Assembly: GCA_009777175.1 (NCBI GenBank)
Contig: WRMI01000032.1
Coordinates: 1-33,194 of the forward strand
Direction of reading: 5' to 3'
Origin: Marinilabiliaceae bacterium
GTDB lineage: Bacteria > Bacteroidota > Bacteroidia > Bacteroidales > Marinilabiliaceae
DNA length: 33,194 nucleotides
Notes under the pieces: generated by a model
The model's input: only the letters and a program-made list of their open reading frames with translations
Database searches by the model: none
What the model was told of the DNA's origin: nothing
Shown: positions 16,372 to 22,699 of the stretch, piece after piece
How positions within the stretch are numbered: position 1 is the first letter of the stretch
Layout of the letters: each line of letters starts with the position of its first letter
Program-made: the position numbers and the translations under genes

Positions 16372-17328
16372 TTAATTAAATTCTTCACGCGGTATTTTCA
16401 CAATAAATTGATTACCTTCGTCATCGTTGATAAGCTCAATATTAGGCTGATTTTCAACTGCCCTAATAATACCCGAACCAAATCCTCTATATCTTAAAAG
16501 TTTAGCGGAATAACTTGCTATTAGATTATTCCTGACCACGGCGTATCCTAATTTTATTTTTTCAACTGTCAAATTGTTTGGTAAACAACCGGGGCTAATA
16601 ATTTCAATTCGATTATCAAAAATCATCAAACGAATTGGCGAGTTTTGAGTGTAATCTCTATGAATAAGTGCATTTTGGATAAGTTCTTCCAATGCAATTT
16701 CAGAAATTTCGAGGATACCAACCGCATTAAAGTTTTGTCCTCTTTGCACATGTTTCAAATTTTGTCTAAAAAATGAGAGACTTTCTAAAAACATATCAGG
16801 TAGAGTTCCTATTATATCACGGCTATCTCGATAGTTCAATCCTCCAATGCTATTGCCATAAAAAGAAATCGCTTTAACACAAAAAAGATGCCTAATTTTT
16901 TGAGGTTTTTTAGCAAAAAAGAGAAGCCCGCCAAGTGTTAATTGTCCATTTTTTGTTATACCCAAGTTTTGATAAAGAATATCATTAATAATCACATCGT
17001 TATCATCATGCTTTTGGTGAATATGTTCGATATATTCGTTTACTTTATCTTTGTTTATATCAGATATTGATGTTTCGGGGATAATCATTTCATCGACAAA
17101 TTTCTTTTCTTTGCCTACAATTAATTTTCGTACAATAGTGTTTGAATCAATGAAAGTTTTATTAAACTCATCACGTCTACATTTCAAAGCTAATTCAATG
17201 GCATCTTCAATCATCATCATTAATTCGTCCATATCTTTACCCTGTGTTATGACTTCGGGAATTTCCTCACATTGTCCTATTAACCAACCACTTACGGGAT
17301 TTTGTTTTATCCTGATTGTATATTCCAT
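16372..17328 (-). CDS. HicB-like domain fused to RecG-like ATPase part
   Basis: The 318-residue frame starts at the ATG at 17328; a TTG two codons upstream is less likely. Residues 1 to about 71 look like a complete HicB antitoxin: MEYTIRIKQNP, GWLIGQCEEIPEVITQGK, an acidic helix, and the closing IVRKLIV. From about residue 73 it becomes the C-terminal part of a COG2865 protein: DEMIIPETSISDIN, TLGGLLFFAK (132-141), ALEELIQNALIHRDY (212-226) and YRGFGSGI (280-287). The AlbA_2 domain normally heading such proteins is absent, so the HicB part stands in its place. The junction is in frame and the rest is intact, so a chimeric functional protein is possible. DUF2442 lies 17 bases upstream, and no hicA is seen. 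Confidence 0.8.
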   Translation of the reverse strand: MEYTIRIKQNPVSGWLIGQCEEIPEVITQGKDMDELMMMIEDAIELALKCRRDEFNKTFIDSNTIVRKLIVGKEKKFVDEMIIPETSISDINKDKVNEYIEHIHQKHDDNDVIINDILYQNLGITKNGQLTLGGLLFFAKKPQKIRHLFCVKAISFYGNSIGGLNYRDSRDIIGTLPDMFLESLSFFRQNLKHVQRGQNFNAVGILEISEIALEELIQNALIHRDYTQNSPIRLMIFDNRIEIISPGCLPNNLTVEKIKLGYAVVRNNLIASYSAKLLRYRGFGSGIIRAVENQPNIELINDDEGNQFIVKIPREEFN

Positions 17329-17345
17329 ATTCAATTAATTAACGT

Positions 17346-17612
17346 TTATTTAGGTTGCCTTCCTTTGTATAAGTCCCACAAATCAAAAATTAAATCCCAA
17401 TTTTTCCCCCACACAATATTATTTCTTTCAATTTTAAATTGTTTAAAATATTTCAAATCCCTATATTTATCATATTGAGGGTGTGGGTTTCTGTATAAAA
17501 AATTAGCAAAATTAATTTGCTGAACAATGCCATCATCAAAAAGCAATTCAACTACATAGTCTTTAATGTAGTTGGCATTAATAAGTTTTATGATTTTATT
17601 ATAATTACTCAT
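17346..17612 (-). CDS. DUF2442 protein
   Basis: The 88-residue protein matches the DUF2442 pattern: a short beta-rich N-terminus (YIKDYVVELLFDDG), a middle with YRDLKYFKQFKIERN, and NNIVWGKNWDLIFDLWDLY at the end. DUF2442 genes are commonly paired with DUF4160 genes as putative toxin-antitoxin partners, but the function is not proven. Here the DUF4160 partner survives only as a start-codon stub just upstream. The gene lies 17 bases before the HicB-ATPase fusion and may share its transcript. Confidence 0.75.
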   Translation of the reverse strand: MSNYNKIIKLINANYIKDYVVELLFDDGIVQQINFANFLYRNPHPQYDKYRDLKYFKQFKIERNNIVWGKNWDLIFDLWDLYKGRQPK

Positions 17613-17715
17613 TTCTGTGGCATAACTTTTATTTATTTCCTATTTCGTACAGAAACTCAGGCTTAATCGGCTCCTTGTCGCGCTTAGTCTTAACCGCCTG
17701 AATATCATTTTTCAT
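17613..17715 (-). pseudogene. Stubs of DUF2442 (3' end) and DUF4160 (5' end)
   Basis: Minus-strand codons 17715-17629 give a 28-residue frame ending PEFLYEIGNK, close to the end of the DUF2442 protein at 20265 (PEYLYEIGNPL). A few bases on, ATGCCACAGA (17623 downward) repeats the start of the DUF4160 gene at 20766 and then stops after a few codons. The order DUF2442 tail, DUF4160 head, intact DUF2442 implies that tandem copies of the pair collapsed by deletion. Confidence 0.6.
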
Positions 17716-17757
17716 TTTTACACAATCACTTATTTTCTCATTTACTTATTCACTCAT

Positions 17758-18870
17758 TTACTTCTCTTTTTGATAAACCCTAACATAATCTATTTCATAC
17801 GTGGCGGGCAGCGCTGTTTCGTCAATTCCTTGCGCACCGCCCCAATTGCCTCCCCACGCAAGATTTAGTTTTAGGTAGAACGGCTCATTAAAGGGCCAAG
17901 TATCTTTATTTCCTTTTTTATCATTTAAAAATGTAAAATATCTGACTCCATCAACAAAACCGTAGATATAATCTTCTGTCCATTCAACTGCATATATATG
18001 AAAATCAGTTTGTGCCGTGGGAACTGCTTTTGAGGCAGTTTTTTCAGTATTATTAATATGATTATATGCCTTGCAATGAATAGAACAATGCACATTATTA
18101 GGTGCAAAACCAACTGCTTCCATTATATCAATTTCGCCGTCGTCGGGCCACGTGACAAAGTTTTTTGGCAACATCCAAAATGCGGGCCACGTTCCTTTGC
18201 CCGTGGGTACTTTTATTCGTGCCTCAAAATAACCATATTTCCAACTTTCATCACTATTCATCCGAATTGAAAAGACCTGATTACCAACTTTTTGTGCAAT
18301 AATTTTCAATGTTCCGCCGTAAATTTGTGCGCATGTGTCAACTCCCGAAAAACCGGATACGTAATACTGAATTTCATTGTTTCCCCAACCGTCTTTTCCA
18401 TGACCTGTTTCAAACCACCAATGCGAATTTTTTGGTAGTGTGGGTTTTCCGTTGCTAAGTCTCGGTTCATTAAATTCGTCTTGCCAAATTAATGAGTAAC
18501 CGGGGGGGATGTAGTTTGGTTCTTCACCTGCATCCTGCATGACTTTAACTGTTTTTACTAAATTATCAACTATAAAAGTCAAAGTTGCAACCCTTTCTAC
18601 ATCGATATTTGAAGTAACCGTGATTTCAACATATTTGCTACCCGCACTACCCGAAAGTGGTTTGCAAACACACCAATCTTGGTTTGAAGAGACTATCCAG
18701 TTTCGGTTGGCAGTTATAGTTATTTGGTAACTATTTCCCTTTGCGGAAACATTAAGTTCTGCGGGATTCAATATACACTGAATTTCGTAGTTTGGCACAG
18801 GCTCATCGGGCACTTCCTTTCCACCACCGCATGTTGCGGTCAAAAATATAAAAAATAAAATAAATTTCAT
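17758..18870 (-). CDS. BACON-GH16 endo-beta-glucanase lipoprotein
   Basis: The 370-residue surface enzyme has a lipoprotein signal with Cys14 (TATC), a BACON domain (about 30-115, with WIVSSNQDWCVCKPLSG), and a GH16 domain (about 122-368). The GH16 catalytic signature is complete: GEIDIMEAVG with Glu246 as nucleophile, Asp248, and Glu251 as acid/base. Other family marks are LIWQDEFN (127-134), YGYFEARIKVP and GTWPAFWMLP. GH16 enzymes of this kind in Bacteroidota PULs cut beta-1,3 or mixed beta-1,3/1,4 glucans such as laminarin. It lies on the same strand as susC, susD and the glycan-binding protein but is separated from them by about 2.3 kb of accessory genes and stubs. A heptamer repeat begins 4 bases upstream of its ATG, where a promoter and leader would normally be. 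Confidence 0.92.
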   Translation of the reverse strand: MKFILFFIFLTATCGGGKEVPDEPVPNYEIQCILNPAELNVSAKGNSYQITITANRNWIVSSNQDWCVCKPLSGSAGSKYVEITVTSNIDVERVATLTFIVDNLVKTVKVMQDAGEEPNYIPPGYSLIWQDEFNEPRLSNGKPTLPKNSHWWFETGHGKDGWGNNEIQYYVSGFSGVDTCAQIYGGTLKIIAQKVGNQVFSIRMNSDESWKYGYFEARIKVPTGKGTWPAFWMLPKNFVTWPDDGEIDIMEAVGFAPNNVHCSIHCKAYNHINNTEKTASKAVPTAQTDFHIYAVEWTEDYIYGFVDGVRYFTFLNDKKGNKDTWPFNEPFYLKLNLAWGGNWGGAQGIDETALPATYEIDYVRVYQKEK

Positions 18871-18874
18871 TTGT

Positions 18875-18947
18875 AGTTATCAGTTGTCAGTTATCAGTTA
18901 TCAGTTGTCAGTTATCAGTTATCAGTTGTCAGTTATCAGTTATCAGT
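18875..18947. repeat. Heptanucleotide repeat CAGTTRT in 21-base higher-order units
   Basis: About ten heptamers alternate in a regular order (CAGTTGT, CAGTTAT, CAGTTAT), giving a 21-base super-unit repeated about three times. It lies immediately upstream of the GH16 start codon, so changes in its length would alter the leader of that gene. Confidence 0.88.
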
Positions 18948-18983
18948 GAATGAGAGAATGAGTAAATGAGTGAATAAGTATTC

Positions 18984-19034
18984 TCATTTCGTAATTCTTA
19001 CGGGGTTTTGTTTAATCCTAATTGTATATTCCAT
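18984..19034 (-). pseudogene. 5' stub of a hicB-like gene
   Basis: The minus strand reads MEYTIRIKQNPV, then RITK and a stop. The first 12 codons and the bases before the ATG (homology over 18997-19046) match the start of the HicB-ATPase fusion at 17328. The rest of the gene is missing and a copy of the AACGCAAAG repeat lies directly upstream. Confidence 0.8.
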
Positions 19035-19050
19035 ATTCAATAAATTAATT

Positions 19051-19094
19051 TTTTTAACGCAAAGTCGCAAAGTTGAGAACGCAAAGGGCGCAAC
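19051..19094 (+). repeat. Dispersed AACGCAAAG repeat, copy 3
   Basis: Reads AACGCAAAGTCGCAAAGTTG followed by AGAACGCAAAGGGCGCAAC. It lies between the hicB stub and the end of the GxxExxY gene, and it overlaps the stop-codon region of that gene by a base or so. Confidence 0.8.
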
Positions 19095-19471
19095 TATAAA
19101 TTATTTACAACACGCTTTACGCCATTTTTAAATAAAACCGTATTAAAGTTTATAAGTAACCCTAATTTGCAATCACTTAATTTTAAATATGTTAAAACTT
19201 GTGCCACGTGCAAGTCGTTTAATGCCTCTACTGATTTTACTTCAATGACTAACTTCTTTTCAACCAATAAATCAATTCTATAACCTGTTTCTAATTTAAT
19301 GTCTTCATACACTAATGGCAATGCCTTTTGTTTCTCTACTAATAAATCTTGTTTTTTGATTTCGTAATAAAGACACTCTTCATACGCACTTTCTAATAAG
19401 CCGGGTCCTAATACTTTATGTATTTTGAGTCCTAATTCAAATACTTTTTTTGCTAATTCATTCTCTGTCAT
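19094..19471 (-). CDS. GxxExxY family protein
   Basis: The 125-residue protein carries the naming motif as GPGLLESAYEECL (22-34), followed by a PD-(D/E)XK-like core: YRIDLLVEKKLVIEVKSV with the Asp, Glu and Lys in the expected order (about 64-79), then a LTYLKLSDCKLGLLINF segment typical of the family. Members are small putative nucleases common in Bacteroidota and Planctomycetota, with no settled role. It stands alone between two stubs and two dispersed repeats. The ATG at 19471 gives the usual length. Confidence 0.88.
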   Translation of the reverse strand: MTENELAKKVFELGLKIHKVLGPGLLESAYEECLYYEIKKQDLLVEKQKALPLVYEDIKLETGYRIDLLVEKKLVIEVKSVEALNDLHVAQVLTYLKLSDCKLGLLINFNTVLFKNGVKRVVNNL

Positions 19472-19537
19472 ATAATTTCACATTAATGTCCATTTTCTGC
19501 AACTCTCTCTCGCGTCTTTTGCGCTAAAATCTTTGCG

Positions 19538-19588
19538 TTAATATGGTTTTATATATAAATATTCTGCTTTTGCTACTTCTAAAAACAT
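19538..19588 (-). pseudogene. 5' stub of a DUF2442 gene
   Basis: The minus strand reads MFLEVAKAEYL, then YIKPY and a stop. The start and the bases before it (to about 19600) are nearly identical to the start of the intact DUF2442 gene at 20501. The frame ends within a degenerate inverted copy of the AACGCAAAG repeat (about 19508-19541). Confidence 0.78.
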
Positions 19589-19598
19589 ATACGATTTA

Positions 19599-20192
19599 TT
19601 ATTCCAGACCTCTAAAATCAAAAATTGTTTTAATATCTAATTCCAATCCGGGTATTGCAACGGATACTACTTTTTCGCCTCTATCTAACTCATAACAAAC
19701 AGGTTCATTATATTTATTTTTTTCTTTATCTAATAAATAAACTGAAATATTTTGCTCTCGTGGTGCTACAATCCAATATTCTAAAACTCCGGCTTTTTCA
19801 TATAAATCGTACTTAGTTCTATAATCATAACTCGGATTAGATGAAATCACTTCAATAATAAATTCAGGCGCACCGATAATTGTTTTTCCCACTCTTTTTT
19901 CTTTTTTACAAAAACCTAAATCGGGCTGAACAGTTGTTTTGCTTTTTAAAACATCATCTTCTGGGAATAAAATAACGTCAAAATTAGATGAAAACATAAA
20001 ATATTTTTGGTAATCGTTATCACTCCAAAATTGTTCAGAAAGTCGTATCAATTTTTGTACCACAATATTATGCCATTCAGACACACCTGCCATTATTTTT
20101 CTGTAACCTTCAATCAACTCATACCTAAAGTTATCTGTCCACCTTAAATAATCATAATAAGTGTATTTTTCAATATTTAACAAATTTTCCAT
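19599..20192 (-). CDS. Uma2 family (DUF820) putative endonuclease
   Basis: The preferred start is the ATG at 20192 (197 residues, MENLLNIEKYTYYDYLRW). An in-frame ATG at 20240 would add 16 residues translated from the dispersed repeat and is unlikely. The protein shows the Uma2 pattern: YELIEGY near the N-terminus, a PDLGF segment, then GAPEFIIEVISSNPSYDYRTKYDLYEKAGVLEYWIV, which supplies the acidic residues and lysine of a PD-(D/E)XK-like site. Uma2 proteins abound in cyanobacteria and occur in scattered copies in Bacteroidota; their function is unknown. An extra stub of its first nine codons lies at 20773-20802, showing that a second copy was once present. Confidence 0.85.
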   Translation of the reverse strand: MENLLNIEKYTYYDYLRWTDNFRYELIEGYRKIMAGVSEWHNIVVQKLIRLSEQFWSDNDYQKYFMFSSNFDVILFPEDDVLKSKTTVQPDLGFCKKEKRVGKTIIGAPEFIIEVISSNPSYDYRTKYDLYEKAGVLEYWIVAPREQNISVYLLDKEKNKYNEPVCYELDRGEKVVSVAIPGLELDIKTIFDFRGLE

Positions 20193-20216
20193 TTTAATAA
20201 AAATTATTAATATATA

Positions 20217-20275
20217 TTTTTTTTTAACGCAAAGGCGCAAAGAGTCTGTCCAACTACCAAAGTCTCACAAAGGAT
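20217..20275 (+). repeat. Dispersed repeat, copy 4 (duplicated with copy 5)
   Basis: AACGCAAAGGCGCAAAGAGT continues into CAACTACCAAAGTCTCACAAAGGA. The bases from about 20169 to 20275 are closely repeated at 20774-20883, so the unit includes the 5' end of the uma2 gene as well as the repeat. It sits between uma2 and DUF2442. Confidence 0.8.
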
Positions 20276-20501
20276 TTCCTATTTCATACAGATACTCAGG
20301 AGCATAATCAGCACCATTTGACCATTCAATTGTATTATATTTTACTTGAAAATTTTTAAAATAATCTATTTCATGCAACGGTTCATAAACAATTCCGTTT
20401 AGTTCATTTTGTAAATCAACAGTTTTTGTTTCGCCATTGTTGAATGTCAACGAAATACGGTAATTATCTAAATATTCTGCTTTTGCTACTTCTAAAAACA
20501 T
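20265..20501 (-). CDS. DUF2442 protein, partner of DUF4160
   Basis: The 78-residue protein shows the DUF2442 layout: VAKAEYLDNYRISLTFNNGE, VDLQNELNG, FKNFQVKYNTIEWSNGADYAPEYLYEIG. It starts 7 bases after the DUF4160 gene ends, so the two are translated from one message. DUF4160/DUF2442 pairs are widespread and are usually suspected to be toxin-antitoxin modules, without proof of which is the toxin. It is only distantly similar to the DUF2442 protein at 17346. Confidence 0.85.
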   Translation of the reverse strand: MFLEVAKAEYLDNYRISLTFNNGETKTVDLQNELNGIVYEPLHEIDYFKNFQVKYNTIEWSNGADYAPEYLYEIGNPL

Positions 20502-20508
20502 ATACGAT

Positions 20509-20766
20509 TTATTTTAAAGGTTCGATAAAGGTCAATGTTTCTCCTTTTTGTGCCTTATTCCAAGCATCAAGTAGGTCTTCTCTATGGATTTCCAACCATT
20601 CAAAAACCATTTTTAAAGCGCGTTTAGGCATTTTTCCCGTTACAATCCCGTCTTCAATTGTTATTGAAATTTTATATTCTCCATACCACACATGAAAATG
20701 AGGTGGCGCATGGTCTTTAAAGTTCATCAATATGACTAATCCATAAAATGTGCTTATCTGTGGCAT
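20509..20766 (-). CDS. DUF4160 protein
   Basis: The 85-residue protein has the DUF4160 hallmark MNFKDHAPPHFHVWYGEYK (14-32) and a C-terminal helix pair with PKRALKMVFEWLEIHREDLLDAWNKA. The His-rich APPHFHV motif is near invariant in the family. It is the first gene of a two-gene unit with DUF2442. The start ATGCCACAG is repeated as a stub at 17623. Its leader follows a nine-codon stub of a uma2 gene. Confidence 0.88.
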   Translation of the reverse strand: MPQISTFYGLVILMNFKDHAPPHFHVWYGEYKISITIEDGIVTGKMPKRALKMVFEWLEIHREDLLDAWNKAQKGETLTFIEPLK

Positions 20767-20772
20767 AGTTAT

Positions 20773-20802
20773 TTATTTTTCGATATTTAACAAATTTTCC
20801 AT
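20773..20802 (-). pseudogene. 5' stub of a uma2 gene
   Basis: The minus strand reads MENLLNIEK and a stop, identical to the first nine codons of the intact Uma2 gene at 20192, together with matching bases upstream. It ends 6 bases before the DUF4160 start codon. A dispersed-repeat copy (20811-20883) lies directly upstream. Confidence 0.82.
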
Positions 20803-20810
20803 TTTAATTA

Positions 20811-20883
20811 TTTTTTTTTAACGCAAAGGCGCAAAGTTGAGAATGCAAAGAGTTTTTCCAACTATCAAAGTCTCACAAAGGAG
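20811..20883 (+). repeat. Dispersed AACGCAAAG repeat, copy 5
   Basis: AACGCAAAGGCGCAAAGTTG, then GAATGCAAAGAG and CAACTATCAAAGTCTCACAAAGGAG. It is the closest relative of copy 4. Confidence 0.8.
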
Positions 20884-20910
20884 TACATTTTTCCTGCACA
20901 ACTTCTATCT

Positions 20911-21093
20911 TTAAGGATTATTCTCACAATATATTTCTGCGGCACGACTGATTTCCGCTACACTCATCCCTGTAAATAGATTATCTCTCCTCCATTCAGT
21001 ATAATTAAATGGTTCACTTAAAAGTAGAGTTTGCGATTGGTCGTCGTAAGGACGGTTGAAACAACAATTGTCCAAATATATACGATATTTCAT
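20911..21093 (-). pseudogene. PIN-toxin head joined to antitoxin tail
   Basis: The 60-residue frame begins MKYRIYLDNCCFNRPYDDQSQT, which is the start of a PIN-domain protein including the first acidic residue (LDNCCFNRP). It then switches to EPFNYTEWRRDNLFTGMSVAEISRAAEIYCENNP, which resembles the C-terminus of the short antitoxin usually encoded just upstream of such PIN genes. The natural order is antitoxin then toxin, so a head-of-toxin/tail-of-antitoxin join fits a deletion between two tandem copies of the pair. The rest of the PIN domain is missing, so nuclease activity is not expected. Confidence 0.7.
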
Positions 21094-21138
21094 GCTATTG
21101 ACTTTGAAAATTTAGAAAAAGATAATATCTTTTATCCA

Positions 21139-22674
21139 TTATTTACTTTTATCAAACGAAAAATCATCAAAATAGAATGTTCCATGTCGATCGTGACCTT
21201 CATTTCCAAATTGAATAACAATTTTGTCGAAATCCTCTCTTGTGGCAGAATCAGAAAAATCAAATGTCAGTTCTACCCACTTATCTAATTCAATATTGTC
21301 GAATGTTTTTTCTGCTTGAGTTTCCCACGCATTTCCGCCTAATTTGCTATTTTGTAATTTTACGGCTGCCTTTGGTTGTAATCTTTTATCAGGTACCCAA
21401 TCTTCGCCTTGACCTTCTTTATCAAAATCATTTATCAAGCTCGGAATGAAAACTTTCATTTTAATAATATTCTGTTCTTTTAAATCAAACAAATAGTCTA
21501 TTGTTGTAAAAGAGACATTTGACCAATACTCGTTTGGTTTTTCGTACCTGAATACTTTAAAAGATGGGTTATCTTCACATATATAAGGATTATCACAATA
21601 ATCTTTTGTAGAATTTCCCATATTTTCATAATTCAGTAGGAAAGTTGTTTCTGTTTTTTCAAAATCTTCAAAAATAGGTACTTCTTGTGGGGTTTTAACT
21701 ATCGGTGGCTCACCAACATTTAAATCCTCGCGGATATAGATAAATACCCAATCTTGAAATTCAATTGTGTTGTCCACACGCAGAGCCATCACTTCTTCTG
21801 TTAAATAAACAATTTCATATTCCTGCGAACCGCAATAATACCCCATAAAAGCATCACGAGGCAAAATTAATTTTTCATAGTCCTCTCCATCTGTTATTGC
21901 AAAAGAATAATCGCCACCATTATAATTAAAAACTGCATCATCTTGACCTGCCTCAGTAACATCATAACCGCCTGGATTTGCAGAAGATGCTGCTCTTCCG
22001 TAGCCTTCTCCTCCGTTAGTGATTGTCAATTGCAAACCTGTCGCTTGTTTAAAATGAAACTTAAATTCATACATTTTCGATTCACCTTTTTCATTTGGAC
22101 CCGCTGCCCACCAATCTTGTGAATATGAGTTTTGAGGTCCTAATCCCAAATGTCCACCAATATTTGTCTCTAATGCTGCTCTAACTTCTGCTGTATAATT
22201 ATTATATTGGTCAAAAACCCAAATTTTGCCTTCAAGGTTTTCGGGTCCACCTGTTAAATTTATGTATGTTTCAGTGGCAAACAAAGAAAGGTCATCATTT
22301 TGAATGGTAATCTCTTGCGGTTTTAAGATTGTTTGTCCGTCATATCCTGAAACCGACAAAACAACAGTATATTTACCTGCATTAGGGTATTTTCCTATTG
22401 GGCTTACGTCTTTTGTAATAACTCCGTTCCCTAAATCCCAAGTGAATGAATGAGGTATATTAATATTTGAAGTATTTACAAACTGAATAACATTATCACT
22501 ATTACTTGGATTAATTTTTTCATCGGTTACTTTTTCATACGAAAACGACACTTGGTCTTCTGAAATATGACCTATTGCGCCAAGTTCATACTCGTCTAAT
22601 TCTTGAGGCGAGCAAGCGGTTATTATTAATAGAGCCGCTATAACATTAACTATTATTTTTATCTTATTTTTCAT
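21139..22674 (-). CDS. PKD-domain surface glycan-binding lipoprotein
   Basis: The 511-residue protein has a lipoprotein signal ending ITAC (Cys21), a PKD domain (about 38-128, with FTWDLGNG and AGKYTVVLSVSGYDG), a central region of about 200 residues rich in Trp, Tyr and Gly, and a C-terminal beta-rich domain (about 345-511, IFEDFEKTET... FYFDDFSF) that looks like a carbohydrate-binding jelly roll. No catalytic motif is visible. It lies 25 bases after susD in the position of the SusE/F-like glycan-binding protein, so it most likely captures the substrate at the cell surface. I could not assign its C-terminal domain to a named CBM family. Confidence 0.82.
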   Translation of the reverse strand: MKNKIKIIVNVIAALLIITACSPQELDEYELGAIGHISEDQVSFSYEKVTDEKINPSNSDNVIQFVNTSNINIPHSFTWDLGNGVITKDVSPIGKYPNAGKYTVVLSVSGYDGQTILKPQEITIQNDDLSLFATETYINLTGGPENLEGKIWVFDQYNNYTAEVRAALETNIGGHLGLGPQNSYSQDWWAAGPNEKGESKMYEFKFHFKQATGLQLTITNGGEGYGRAASSANPGGYDVTEAGQDDAVFNYNGGDYSFAITDGEDYEKLILPRDAFMGYYCGSQEYEIVYLTEEVMALRVDNTIEFQDWVFIYIREDLNVGEPPIVKTPQEVPIFEDFEKTETTFLLNYENMGNSTKDYCDNPYICEDNPSFKVFRYEKPNEYWSNVSFTTIDYLFDLKEQNIIKMKVFIPSLINDFDKEGQGEDWVPDKRLQPKAAVKLQNSKLGGNAWETQAEKTFDNIELDKWVELTFDFSDSATREDFDKIVIQFGNEGHDRHGTFYFDDFSFDKSK

Positions 22675-22699
22675 ATTATTACAAATATTTTAATATTAA

